From positions 1 through 64,000 of the forward strand of contig JAEEJK010000058.1 in assembly GCA_016281815.1 (NCBI GenBank): 64,000 nucleotides of DNA, in the 5' to 3' direction. Origin of the DNA: Prevotella sp. GTDB taxonomy: Bacteria; Bacteroidota; Bacteroidia; Bacteroidales; Bacteroidaceae. Below are positions 13,687 through 23,630 of the stretch, in pieces. A program made the translations under genes and the position numbers. The notes beneath the pieces were generated by a model. It was not told the origin of the DNA and searched no databases. It saw only the letters and a program-made list of their open reading frames with translations. Numbering within the stretch: position 1 is the first letter of the stretch; each line of letters begins with the position of its first letter.

Positions 13687-16416
13687 TCATTTGTCTTTTA
13701 TGATGCACTTGTTGCCATCAACAATATATAATCCACGAGACAATGTGTTGAAACTGTCAGTATCTCCCACACAAACGCCACTGAGATTATAGACCTTGTT
13801 GGCAGTAGGCTTGTGATGAAGGAGAAAACTCATACCATTGGAAGAGGATTTATAGGTTGTTTTCACGGTGGACCCCAAGACACTAATCTTGTCTTGAAGT
13901 CTTACATCAGCCGAACTGGCAGCCAAATAGATATCCACATCACCTGTTTCAACGTCGAAGGTGAAGGTTTTGTCATTATAATAAGCCAATTGCTCATGTT
14001 TCAATGGAATTGCAACTTGTTTGGTCTCACCTGCCTTGAGTTCCACACGGACAAATCCGACTAATTGTTTGATTGGTCTCTCGATTTCTGATTGACAATG
14101 GACATACAACTGTACCACCTCTGCACCGTCTCTCAAACCTGTGTTGGTAATGTTGGCTGTCACTTTTATTTCTTCTCCAGGGTTAAGCGACCTACGGTCC
14201 AACGCCAAATCGCTGTAAGCAAAAGATGTGTAGGAAAGTCCATGACCGAAGGGATACAATGGCTTCCTGTCGTGATACATGTAGGTGTACTTATTCTTCC
14301 GAATGCCGTATTGCTTTAGATTGGAAGGCAAATTGGACATTGAAGCATACCAAGTGGAAGTAAGCTTCCCACCGGGATTATAACTGCCAAAGACAACATC
14401 GCAGATGGCTTGCCCCTGTTCCTGACCATCATACCAAGCCTCAATGATGGCAGGCACGTTCCTGTCTGCCCAACTGATGTCCATCGAAGAACACGTGCTG
14501 AGAATAAGGACCACATTGGGGTTGACGGCATAGATAGACTCCAGCAATTTCTGTTGCACTACTGGAAGCGAAAGACTGTTTCTGTCGCGGCTCTCATCAC
14601 TCACATTAAGGTCGGTTCCCAAAGCAAGAAGCACGACATCGGCTTCTTTCGCCATGGATACGGCCTCATCAAGCAGTTTCTGGTCTGTGCTGCCGCTCAC
14701 ACTGGAACCCTGTGCGCACATCACCCTACTGCCCAGAGCTGTGGAGGACACATCGTCCTCATTATAGACACGGAACCAATCTACATTGACGATATATCTA
14801 TTGTTGTCGCTCGCTTCAGGCAATTTGCTAAAAGAAAGATATACCGTGTGCGTACCTATGATGGTCTGTGCCTCTTCAGGCAGGTCGGCAACAACGGTGA
14901 CGAAAGTGGTCCAGTTGTTGGCGGTAGCGGGAAGAGTACCTTGATAGAGCAAGGTGCCAGTTTTTGCATTGTCGATTCTTACGGTCATTTGACGGTTGCC
15001 ATAGCATCCAGCATAACTGAAAGAGAATTTGGTTTTGCCCTCACCAAAATCCACATTATCGTATTGGAATACAGCCCCCGACTCAATGAAGCCAATACCA
15101 GGATTATCTACTCTGCCCTTCGTAGCCTCATCGTAATTCTCTGCCTGTATGGTTCCGTCGCTGGTGATGGTGAAATTCATCACGTCGGCGACAGCCTGCA
15201 GCAATGTCTTCTTATAAGTAGGCTCACCTGTGTAGCCACCCAGTTGGATTGTGTTGGAGTATGGTCCGATTACCGCGATTTTTTGGATGTCTGACGCATG
15301 AAGCGGAAGGCAATTGGCCTCATTTTTCAACAAAACGATAGCTTCATGCGAGGCTTGCAATGCCAATGCCCTGTGTTCGCTGCACTCCAACATACCCTCA
15401 CCGCAGTTGACATATGGATGATTGGAGTCGAACTCACCTAAGGAGAACCTTGCCTCAAACACCCTTACAAGCGCAGTGTCGAGTTGCGCTTCTGTCATAT
15501 AACCCTTCTCAATGGCTTCCCTGCAATGGTCCTGAAACGTATTGCCACAGTTGAGGTCCTCACCATTGACCATGGCAACAGCAGATGCCTCTGCACCAGT
15601 AGCAGCATATCTATGCTTTTGGAAGATGTCGTCGATGGCACCGCAATCACTTGTGATAAAGCCATCAAACCCCCATTCTGTCCTCAGGATGTCGATGAGC
15701 AGTTCATGATTGGCACAGCAGGGAATGCCATTGAGCGCATTGTATGCACTCATGATGCTTCTCACGTTACCCTCTTTGACAGCCATCTCAAAAGCCGGCA
15801 GATAATACTCCCTAAGGTCACGCTCATCCATATCTGACGAGGAATCGTGGCGCCCTCCCTCATAGTTGTTGGCAGCGAAATGCTTGGCTGTGGCCACCGT
15901 CTTGTAGTACTTGGGGTCATCACCCTGCATGCCTTTGATATATTCCACTGCAATACGGCCCGTGAGATAGGGGTCCTCGCCGTAGTTTTCCTCATCACGT
16001 CCCCATCTGGGGTCGCGGCTCATATTGATTGTAGGACACCAATAGACAAGTCCCTTGTTCTTGTGCCTATTATACCATCGGGCCTCATTGGCGGTTGCTT
16101 CTGCACACTTTTTGATGAGCGACATGTCCCAAGTGGAAGACATTGCCTTTGACGATGGGAACGATGTGGCTGCACCCGAACGAGCAACGCCATGCAGACC
16201 TTCATTCCAATAATTATAGCCTTTTACTCCCAAACGGGAAATGGCCATTGTGCTGTGCCCAACTTGATTGATTTTTTCTTCAAGAGTCATTCTTGAAACC
16301 AAGTCTTTGGCCCGCTCATGGAATGAGAGGGTAGAATCTTTGTAAGGTATGGTCTGTGCCGAGATAGCCAAACAGCAACAGAACACCGTGACCGATGCGA
16401 GATATTTCTTCATCAT
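13687..16416 (-). CDS. GH3 beta-xylosidase-like enzyme with inserted CBM6-type domain
   Basis: A 909-residue secreted glycoside hydrolase. A signal peptide (MMKKYLASVTVFCCCLAISAQ) is followed by the GH3 barrel, which contains YWNEGLHGVARSG near 75, typical of beta-xylosidase-type GH3. KHFAANNYEGGRHDSSS is also present, as is the nucleophile Asp in SDCGAIDD near 255. After the start of the second GH3 domain an insert at about 425-545 (IQAENYD..., FSFSYAGC, VNVDWFRVYN) looks like a CBM6 xylan-binding module. The C-terminal GH3 domain and a fibronectin III-like domain follow. The protein ends with YNLSGVCVG...SRGLYIVDGNK, the shared tail seen on other secreted proteins here. Likely role: releasing xylose (or glucose) from oligosaccharides. 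The start is M26 of the longest frame, where the signal peptide begins. Confidence 0.92.
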   Translation of the reverse strand: MMKKYLASVTVFCCCLAISAQTIPYKDSTLSFHERAKDLVSRMTLEEKINQVGHSTMAISRLGVKGYNYWNEGLHGVARSGAATSFPSSKAMSSTWDMSLIKKCAEATANEARWYNRHKNKGLVYWCPTINMSRDPRWGRDEENYGEDPYLTGRIAVEYIKGMQGDDPKYYKTVATAKHFAANNYEGGRHDSSSDMDERDLREYYLPAFEMAVKEGNVRSIMSAYNALNGIPCCANHELLIDILRTEWGFDGFITSDCGAIDDIFQKHRYAATGAEASAVAMVNGEDLNCGNTFQDHCREAIEKGYMTEAQLDTALVRVFEARFSLGEFDSNHPYVNCGEGMLECSEHRALALQASHEAIVLLKNEANCLPLHASDIQKIAVIGPYSNTIQLGGYTGEPTYKKTLLQAVADVMNFTITSDGTIQAENYDEATKGRVDNPGIGFIESGAVFQYDNVDFGEGKTKFSFSYAGCYGNRQMTVRIDNAKTGTLLYQGTLPATANNWTTFVTVVADLPEEAQTIIGTHTVYLSFSKLPEASDNNRYIVNVDWFRVYNEDDVSSTALGSRVMCAQGSSVSGSTDQKLLDEAVSMAKEADVVLLALGTDLNVSDESRDRNSLSLPVVQQKLLESIYAVNPNVVLILSTCSSMDISWADRNVPAIIEAWYDGQEQGQAICDVVFGSYNPGGKLTSTWYASMSNLPSNLKQYGIRKNKYTYMYHDRKPLYPFGHGLSYTSFAYSDLALDRRSLNPGEEIKVTANITNTGLRDGAEVVQLYVHCQSEIERPIKQLVGFVRVELKAGETKQVAIPLKHEQLAYYNDKTFTFDVETGDVDIYLAASSADVRLQDKISVLGSTVKTTYKSSSNGMSFLLHHKPTANKVYNLSGVCVGDTDSFNTLSRGLYIVDGNKCIIKDK

Positions 16417-16710
16417 TATTATGGTATGAGTTAAGAGATTGCATAATATCGACTGCCAAAAATACAAGTAATCTTTCTTATGCATGAGCAAAATTTCCTC
16501 AAATAAGTGGAATAATTATTACGGCCACTTATCCATCTGAAAAACAGCGACATGCGAAATACTCCCCTCTTGAAAAAAGAAATATATGCACATAATTATT
16601 ACCCCTTTTACAGCAAAATTTACCCGTATGCGGCCTATCTTTAATCTATCTTTGCAACCAGAACGATTTTGCAGATTATATGATGATTTAACCTAAATAA
16701 TTATTAAAGT
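16417..16710. promoter_or_regulatory. Divergent control region between GH3 and the surface-protein gene
   Basis: This 294-base region has three near-identical AT-rich motifs: ATAATTATTAC at 16512-16522 and 16592-16602, and ATAATTATTA at 16697-16706. A -7 box TATCTTTG lies at 16647-16654 on the plus strand, without a TTG at the normal distance. On the minus strand TATTTTTG lies at 16457-16464, with a TTG 24 bases away. The poor -33 elements suggest activator-dependent promoters, as expected for glycan-induced genes. Confidence 0.45.
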
Positions 16711-19518
16711 ATGATGAAACAATTACGTTACTTGAAATCGCTGGCCTTGGCAGTAGGTCTATTGACCGCCGCCCATACGATGGCTGGCAATGAGTTGGGG
16801 AAACCCGTGACCGAGTTCACCGAACCGTCTAAGATGATGCTCGACCATCCTTACACCCTTCTTGGCCCTACACGCACACTGCTTCGTTACGAAGTGCTCA
16901 CATTCAAAATCAGTGCTCCGGCAGACGGGCAATATGCCGTTGAGTACCTGGTGAATGCTACTGGCAACAACATTCAACTGGCCACCACAGCCAGCAAAAC
17001 CATCACCGATGGTTATGAGGAACCTGATTACAGCAGTTTCGCACATATGACCACGGTGACCGACGAGGATCTTCCCGAGATTGTAGGGGAAGAAGCAGAC
17101 CCTTTTGTTCCTGCCGAACCTGTCTATCTCTATTCTTCAGTCAATCTGAAGGAGGGCATGAACTATGTACATGTGTGGATGCATGTATATTGGAGAAATG
17201 ATGCGCTCGCCCCACAAAAGGTACAGTTCAAGAGCATACGTATTCTGCCCGAGGGCTCTGGAATGGTGGGTGATGTCGCTGCACGAGCCAGCCAAAAAGC
17301 CTTCCGCGTGAAATATTTCAGAAGTCTGCAGGACGCCACAACAGCCACAATGGTGAGCAATTATGAGGCATTGGTAAAAGCCATCAACGAGGATTACACC
17401 AAAGCCGATGTGACGGCTGTCCTGGCCGATATAGCAGCTGCCGAAGCCAAAGAGCAAGAGGTGCGCCATGGCAAGGGCGTCATCGTGGAAAAGGACAGCA
17501 CACGTATCGACCTGCTCCTTTACCACAACGAGTACAACAACAAGGAGACCATGGAACCGCTGGGCGGATATGACGAGAGTGGCGCCTATGAGATGGAAAT
17601 TGGTATGGAAGACTATCCCGCTCAGTTGGAGTTCACCCGCAACAATTACTTCACCTATAAGTTCACCGCTGGCTTCACCGGCAATTTCTTCATTCAGTAT
17701 CTTGCCAGTTCACAGAATTCCGCCACCATCGACATGACCGTGCTTGCTGACGACAGCACCACCGTGGTGATGCCCACCTACAAACTGAGCACAGGCAACG
17801 GCGCATGGCAAAACTACGAACTGATGGACAAACGCGACGTGGCAAAATTCGCCATGGAGGAAGGGAAAACTTATTTCCTGCACATGTATTACAACCAATA
17901 CACCAACGTCCGTGACATTCTGATTCGCCATCTGCCGAAGGTATATCATACTGTCGAACAGCTTGACTCATTGATTTCTATTGCAGAGAATGTGCTCGCC
18001 TATTATGACGAAGGTTCTGACGGCTATTACGCTGTTGAGGACAAATCATTGCTTATCCACTTGGGAGAGGTTGTCGACGAAGCTTATGAAGTGGCATTTG
18101 TCAGCAATCCCGACCCCACACTGGTTGACGAAATGTTTGAGAAACTGCAGGATGCCTTGTTGGCTCTTGACAACATCAAGTCGCTCAACATCATACCCAG
18201 CAAGTCTGTGGGAGCATTCGACGTTACGGCATTCAGCGAAAGCAACAACTGCTCATACAAGATGGACGGCGATATCATGCAACTCGACAACTTCAGGTCG
18301 GGCGGCTACATGATATACAAGCTATACAACAAGAAGGACGCCAAGTATCAGGTAGACTTCGAATTCGCACATGCCAACGATGGTGCCAAGATGCAGTTCC
18401 AGTTCTATGTTATAGAGAATGATGTTGAGTTCATTTGTGCTGACGCCACGTCAGAGGAGTTTGCCAGTACAGGCGGCTGGCAAGTATTTGAGCCCAAGCA
18501 GATGGAAATAGGCGGTGTGCCTGCAGGCTATGTGTATCTGAAGATAACAGGCACAGGACCTTCTTACGTAGGCAATCCCCGTTTGTTCACCTTCACACCG
18601 ATTGAGGGTACTGAGGGCGCCGGTGCGCAAGCTCTTGCTGATGCCAAGGAGGCTTATTATGCACAATTTACCGTTGAGAGTGTCAACAGTCTCATCGAAG
18701 AGGCAAAAACACTCATTGCTCCATATGCCCTGGGAACGGAATACGACAACTTGATCGAAGACCGCACCCCCATCGAGAACATTGAGGCTGCCATCGCAGA
18801 TGCTGAGGCTGCCATCGCTGCAGACGATGTAGAGGCTCGCACCGCAGCATATTTAGCACTTCAGAAAGCCATGCAGGGAATCTCCAAACTGAAGATTATC
18901 AACACACTGCCCACCTCATTCAACTATCCCTTCGACCTTGCCAGCTATGACACGGCATCCGGCGTGGTGACCAAGATGAGTGAAGGCCTTCTTCAGCTCG
19001 ACAGCTTCAAGGATGGCGGAAGCATCGTATACAAAGTATGGAACACGCAAGATGCAGAGTATGAAGTAGAATTCAACTTTGCCCATGCCAATGACGGCGC
19101 TTCTTTGGAATTTGTGACCTATGTCATGGAGGACACTGTGGAACTGGTGTGCTCAACCAACAAGACAGAGGAGTTTGAAAGCACCGGAGGATGGCAGTCA
19201 TTCTTGCAGAAGAGCAACATCAAAGTGGGTGCCATCCCACAGGGCCATGCCTATATCCGCATCAATGGTTTTGGTCCTTCCTATGTAGGCAATATGCGCT
19301 CATTTGCCTTCACACCCATTGCCGGCACTGAAGGAGCTGGTGCCAAAGCTCTTGCAGACGCAAAGGAAGAGTGGGCAAACGGCATCAACGAAATTGCGGT
19401 ATCCTATAGAAACAGCCGAGGCATCTACAACATGAGCGGTCAGTATCTGGGCACCGACAACAGCAAACTCTCCAAGGGTATCTACATCATCAATGGAAAG
19501 AAAGTCGTAGTAAAATAA
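16711..19518 (+). CDS. Secreted multi-module protein with duplicated carbohydrate-binding-like domains
   Basis: A 935-residue protein with a signal peptide (LKSLALAVGLLTAAHTMA) and no catalytic domain I can recognise. Two beta-sandwich-like regions occur at about 25-190 and 290-410. Two clearly homologous modules of about 140 residues follow at 494-634 and 734-874. Both contain FAHANDGA, STGGWQ, GPSYVGN and FTPI(E/A)GTEGAGA. A helical spacer at 640-730 (DAKEAYYAQ..., EAAIADAEAAIA) resembles FIVAR-like helices. The tail (IYNMSGQYLG...SKGIYIINGKKVVVK) is the best example of the C-terminal motif shared in this window. Sugar binding at the cell surface is an inference from the module style and neighbours. 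A terminator follows at 19540-19570. Confidence 0.82.
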   Translation: MMKQLRYLKSLALAVGLLTAAHTMAGNELGKPVTEFTEPSKMMLDHPYTLLGPTRTLLRYEVLTFKISAPADGQYAVEYLVNATGNNIQLATTASKTITDGYEEPDYSSFAHMTTVTDEDLPEIVGEEADPFVPAEPVYLYSSVNLKEGMNYVHVWMHVYWRNDALAPQKVQFKSIRILPEGSGMVGDVAARASQKAFRVKYFRSLQDATTATMVSNYEALVKAINEDYTKADVTAVLADIAAAEAKEQEVRHGKGVIVEKDSTRIDLLLYHNEYNNKETMEPLGGYDESGAYEMEIGMEDYPAQLEFTRNNYFTYKFTAGFTGNFFIQYLASSQNSATIDMTVLADDSTTVVMPTYKLSTGNGAWQNYELMDKRDVAKFAMEEGKTYFLHMYYNQYTNVRDILIRHLPKVYHTVEQLDSLISIAENVLAYYDEGSDGYYAVEDKSLLIHLGEVVDEAYEVAFVSNPDPTLVDEMFEKLQDALLALDNIKSLNIIPSKSVGAFDVTAFSESNNCSYKMDGDIMQLDNFRSGGYMIYKLYNKKDAKYQVDFEFAHANDGAKMQFQFYVIENDVEFICADATSEEFASTGGWQVFEPKQMEIGGVPAGYVYLKITGTGPSYVGNPRLFTFTPIEGTEGAGAQALADAKEAYYAQFTVESVNSLIEEAKTLIAPYALGTEYDNLIEDRTPIENIEAAIADAEAAIAADDVEARTAAYLALQKAMQGISKLKIINTLPTSFNYPFDLASYDTASGVVTKMSEGLLQLDSFKDGGSIVYKVWNTQDAEYEVEFNFAHANDGASLEFVTYVMEDTVELVCSTNKTEEFESTGGWQSFLQKSNIKVGAIPQGHAYIRINGFGPSYVGNMRSFAFTPIAGTEGAGAKALADAKEEWANGINEIAVSYRNSRGIYNMSGQYLGTDNSKLSKGIYIINGKKVVVK

Positions 19519-19539
19519 GTTTCGCATGAACTCCACAAG

Positions 19540-19570
19540 AAAAGGGAGAGGCTCAACGTCTCTCCCTTTT
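19540..19570. terminator. Bidirectional terminator between convergent genes
   Basis: An 11-bp perfect stem (AAAAGGGAGAG at 19540-19550 with CTCTCCCTTTT at 19560-19570) and a 9-base loop, with A and T runs on both sides, sit between the surface-protein gene and the HTCS gene. It can terminate both. Confidence 0.85.
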
Positions 19571-19582
19571 TCTTTATATTGC

Positions 19583-22500
19583 TTAGGTACTGGCTGAGGA
19601 ACTTCTATCCCTATACTCAGAAGGAGTAAGGCCGGTTTCCTTTTTGAAGCATTTTCCGAAATAGCGAGCATCACTGAATCCCACGGCATAGGCAATCTGT
19701 GAGAAAGGCTCGTTACTTTTCGACACCATGTCCTCAGCATGCTTGATACGGATATGGCGCAGCAACTCCACTGGACTCATGCCCACAATCGACTTGACCT
19801 TATTGTAGAATACCGAGCGTCCCAGGCAGACAGCAGCGGCCAAGTCTTCGATTTTCAATTCAGAATCAGCAAGATGCTCCTCAATATATTCTAAAAGCTG
19901 GTCCATCATGTCCTTGTCACTGTCCACGATTTTGGTTTCCTTCAGTTGGAGCATGCCGGGTGCCTCTTTTGCATGTTCATCACTCACGGCTTCGCTCATT
20001 TCCACACTTTCCAAGAAATTTTTCTGCAGTATGCGCTGATTGGCAATGATATTCTGCATCCGCTGTTTGAGGTAAGTGGCAGAGAAGGGTTTCGTAATAT
20101 AGTCATTGACTCCTGCACGCAGTCCTTCCAACCGGTCCTCCATCGATGCCTTGGCCGAAAGTATGATGATGGGAATATGAGAGATATCATGGTTGTCCTT
20201 GATGCGATGTACCATCTCCAAACCATCCATCTCAGGCATCATCACATCGGTCAGGATGAAATCGGGCTGCTCTGTCATTGCCTTCTCCAGTCCCTCACGT
20301 CCGTTGGATGCCTGGCTTACTACATAGTCGCTTTGGAGGATGCTCACCAGGAAAGCACGCAGGTCATTGTTGTCTTCCACCACAAGAAGACGCGTCTTGT
20401 CTTCGCCCTTGTCCATATCCTCTTCAGAGGAAGTGACACCAGCTGGCGTCGGAGTAGCTGTCTTAGGCTCATCAGTGGGTACCTCGCCCTTCGGTATCTC
20501 CCAGTCGCTGATATAGGTATTGTAGTCTTTGCCATAAGTGAGCATGCTGTTGACCAGTTCAAGCATGCGGTGGGTATTGCGTTGCACCATCTCCAAATGC
20601 TGCCTGGCCACATTGGTCAGATGCTCTGTATTAAGCACTTGACTCACAGGGCCTCCGATAAGCGTAAGCGGTGTGCGAAGCTGATGGCTGACATCTGTGA
20701 AAAAAAGCGTCTTCATATTGTTAAGTTGCCGCTCCATAGAGGCTCTTGTACGTAGCATGTAAATCCACACGGCTATGCAGATGACGGCTATCGCCAACAA
20801 AAGGTACAGCAATTTGGCCCACCAAGTTTCCCAGAAGGTAGGTCTTACATCAAGCAACAGTGTTTTGTCGTTGTCCACCCAAATACCATAATGATTGGTG
20901 GAACGGACCTTGAGCTTGAGTTTTCCTGATGGCAGATGACTGTAAGTGATGCTGTGCTCCTCATCCAGTTCGACCCAATCCTTGTCGACACCCTCCAGCA
21001 TATAAGCATAACGAATCATACTGTTGTCCTGGTAATCAAGTGCAGCAAACTGAATAGTCAGGTTGCGCCGATTGGAGGGAACGAGGAGGACATCATCCTG
21101 AATATGCCTGAGGGGAACATCAGCGCCATGGAAGAGCACGCTTTTGAAAACGATGGGAGGCAGAATTTTCTCATGACCAATCTGCTTGGGTTGGAAACTG
21201 ATGTATCCATCTGTGGTGGCAAATGCCAATTCACCTGTCAATGGATTGAAGGCGGACTGCGACTCGGTCAGTTCAGTATGCTCTCCCAAGTCGCCTGTTC
21301 CGAAACGGAACAATTGTCGGAGTTGATGCTGATACATCATCAAACTGTTCTCGCACCCTATCCATAGATTTTCCTCTGCATCCTCACTCATGGAGAGCAC
21401 CGTTCCGTAATTGTTGTTGTCAAGCAGTGTGACCGGAGCAAAACGCAAGTGCTTGCTTAAAGGATTTTTACCTATTATCTCCTGCACACCGCCACCAACA
21501 GTGGCAACCAATATTCTCCCCGTATGGTCAACGTAACTATGCATCACATCACTGGTAAAGAGAGAGGATGGGTCTCCGTGAATGTGCTTGTGTGCAAAAA
21601 AAGTTATTTTCTCTGGTGAGTCAAAGTGTTCAGAGAAGGTGACGAGTCCGTTTGACGCCGACACGATGATGGCACCGTCCTTCGTCTCGGTGATTCGCCT
21701 CACTTTGTTGTAATCATCTACCGGATAGTTCTTCAGGAGATTTCCCGCATGGATAAAACGTATTGCGGAGTTACCTCCATTGCCGTCCGCATCCTCATCA
21801 ACGAGAGCGATGCCACCTTCAAAGGTACCTACCCACAGCCGATGGTTCAAGTCCTCATGCATGGCATAGATTTGGTCGCTGCATAGGGAGAAAGGCTGTG
21901 TCTTGTCATGTTGATAATGAGACAGTCTTCCTTTGCCTTTCAGACAGTAGAGGCCATCCCCTTTCGTCCCAATCCACATACGGTGTCTGCTGTCCTCGTA
22001 TATACAGTAAATGTGTGTGGAGAAGATGGTGGGTGCTTGATGCAACTGCCCGTCGGAGCCCAAGAAGCCCTCCACTTTTCCTGTCTGGTCTGTCACGGCG
22101 ACATGGCCGGTAATATCACCCACCCATAGTCGGTTCTGACTGTCGTAGCATACACTCCGCACCTGTTGCATGCCTTCAAGGTCATGATGCCTGAACATCG
22201 ACTGGGTGAAATTGATGACAGCCACGTCATGCTCACCAGAAAACCATAAGTCACCATGGGCATCGACAAACCACTTGTCGATGGTTGGCTCTGCATTGTT
22301 TGTTCTCACTGAGTAAGGAACAAGCTGGTGAGTCACCTCATCATAATAGCCAAAAAAGCCCTGTTCGGTGCCTATCCAACAATTGCCGTAATTGTCTTCG
22401 TGGACAAAATTACGTGTGCTCTGCCTGAGAGAGTTTAATGGCACCTGCATGGGTACTCGTTCCACCTGTCCTTTGTCTACCGTAATGAGGAGTACGTTTC

Positions 22501-23449
22501 CCTCAGACGTGATGGCCCAAACCCGTTTGCGATGGTCGGCTATAATATATTTTACCCCATCGCCGGCAGAAAAGGGGAAATACTTATGGAGATTGCTATC
22601 CGTATGCCAAACCATCAGTCCTTGGTCGGTGAGCATAACCAAGCCGTGCTCCCCAAAGTGCCCTACCGAAGAGACATTCTTTGCCTCTCCTGGAAATCCC
22701 TTTATCGGAACAATTACATTGTGTTGCCTGTCATAACGGCCAATTCTCCCATCTTTTGAGACCAATACCACATTCTGACCGTCCTCCCACCAAAAACTGT
22801 AGGGAGTGGCATCTTTCAACTGCTTGCCCACGATGTAAGGTCCTTTGTCTGTCAGCAGCCACTCACTGCCTTTGCCATCGATTTCCACTCCATAGACATC
22901 ATCCCATTTCTTTGAGGTATTAACCGGACTAAATTCCTGTATACACGCCGATGTTGGGGATTGAAGGAGCATCCGTTCATCTATTCGGAAGCAGCTCTCT
23001 CCCTTTTCACGGCTGAATAGCCATGTAAAGCCATTTTTCAACGGAACAATACGCTGGCAGATGAAATCTTTCCCCGATTGTTGGGCAACCATTGATGACA
23101 AATTGATAAAGCGACTCGTGGAACGGTTGAAAAGAAATACCTGCCTGTCATAAGTCAGACACCACAGATTTCCATTATTTGCCACATAGACTTTCAGCAA
23201 TCTATTCGTGGTCAATGTTCTTTCCTTGACAAATTGGTCATTGAAGGCATTGAAAGTGTATCCATCATAGCAGCAAAGACCATTCCAAGTAGAAAACCAC
23301 ATCATTTGGTCGGGTGTCTGTACCATGCTGGAAATGACATTGGAGGCCAGTCCGTCGCGTAGGCTGAACAACCTGACGTTACAATGGGGCTGAGCCGACA
23401 CTGCCAACCATACAGACAAGAGTATGTAAAGATGAAGAAAGCGTCTCAT
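19583..23449 (-). CDS. HTCS-type hybrid regulator lacking the HATPase domain
   Basis: A 1288-residue regulator. A signal peptide is followed by a periplasmic two-component-propeller sensor (about 20-780, with repeated WFSTWNGL, LWVGDITGH, MWIGTKGDGLY and LWVGTFEGG blades) and a Y_Y_Y domain (about 785-860). A transmembrane helix lies near 880-900. The HisKA dimerisation domain carries the phosphoacceptor His922 (FTDVSHQLRTPL). A receiver domain spans 1019-1140 (Asp1058 in LTDVMMPEMDG, Lys in TKPF). An AraC-type DNA-binding domain runs from about 1176. Between HisKA and receiver there is only a 48-residue linker (971-1018) rich in Pro, Thr and Glu, where a HATPase_c domain of more than 100 residues is expected. 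No N, G1 or G2 box exists, so the protein cannot autophosphorylate in the normal way. It is divergent from the pectinase gene, its probable target. Confidence 0.93.
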   Translation of the reverse strand: MRRFLHLYILLSVWLAVSAQPHCNVRLFSLRDGLASNVISSMVQTPDQMMWFSTWNGLCCYDGYTFNAFNDQFVKERTLTTNRLLKVYVANNGNLWCLTYDRQVFLFNRSTSRFINLSSMVAQQSGKDFICQRIVPLKNGFTWLFSREKGESCFRIDERMLLQSPTSACIQEFSPVNTSKKWDDVYGVEIDGKGSEWLLTDKGPYIVGKQLKDATPYSFWWEDGQNVVLVSKDGRIGRYDRQHNVIVPIKGFPGEAKNVSSVGHFGEHGLVMLTDQGLMVWHTDSNLHKYFPFSAGDGVKYIIADHRKRVWAITSEGNVLLITVDKGQVERVPMQVPLNSLRQSTRNFVHEDNYGNCWIGTEQGFFGYYDEVTHQLVPYSVRTNNAEPTIDKWFVDAHGDLWFSGEHDVAVINFTQSMFRHHDLEGMQQVRSVCYDSQNRLWVGDITGHVAVTDQTGKVEGFLGSDGQLHQAPTIFSTHIYCIYEDSRHRMWIGTKGDGLYCLKGKGRLSHYQHDKTQPFSLCSDQIYAMHEDLNHRLWVGTFEGGIALVDEDADGNGGNSAIRFIHAGNLLKNYPVDDYNKVRRITETKDGAIIVSASNGLVTFSEHFDSPEKITFFAHKHIHGDPSSLFTSDVMHSYVDHTGRILVATVGGGVQEIIGKNPLSKHLRFAPVTLLDNNNYGTVLSMSEDAEENLWIGCENSLMMYQHQLRQLFRFGTGDLGEHTELTESQSAFNPLTGELAFATTDGYISFQPKQIGHEKILPPIVFKSVLFHGADVPLRHIQDDVLLVPSNRRNLTIQFAALDYQDNSMIRYAYMLEGVDKDWVELDEEHSITYSHLPSGKLKLKVRSTNHYGIWVDNDKTLLLDVRPTFWETWWAKLLYLLLAIAVICIAVWIYMLRTRASMERQLNNMKTLFFTDVSHQLRTPLTLIGGPVSQVLNTEHLTNVARQHLEMVQRNTHRMLELVNSMLTYGKDYNTYISDWEIPKGEVPTDEPKTATPTPAGVTSSEEDMDKGEDKTRLLVVEDNNDLRAFLVSILQSDYVVSQASNGREGLEKAMTEQPDFILTDVMMPEMDGLEMVHRIKDNHDISHIPIIILSAKASMEDRLEGLRAGVNDYITKPFSATYLKQRMQNIIANQRILQKNFLESVEMSEAVSDEHAKEAPGMLQLKETKIVDSDKDMMDQLLEYIEEHLADSELKIEDLAAAVCLGRSVFYNKVKSIVGMSPVELLRHIRIKHAEDMVSKSNEPFSQIAYAVGFSDARYFGKCFKKETGLTPSEYRDRSSSAST

Positions 23450-23596
23450 GTGGAAGTTTGTTTTTTGATGCGGTAAAGTTACGTTATTTTTCCGACATGA
23501 ACAATTCCATGTGTTTTTTTTGTTTTAAATGGTGAAATTATTGTTACTTGCATCATCTATTGGAGAATAGCGCCACGATTTATTGTAGATAAAGGG

Positions 23597-23604
23597 TATC
23601 TTTG
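23597..23604 (+). promoter_or_regulatory. Candidate -7 box for the pectinase gene
   Basis: TATCTTTG lies 26 bases before the ATG at 23631. There is no TTG at 19-21 bases upstream, so the promoter probably depends on an activator. The divergent HTCS gene starts at 23449, so the 181-base shared region is where its regulator might bind. Confidence 0.5.
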
Positions 23605-23630
23605 TGGCAACTAATCAAACATCTCAAAAA

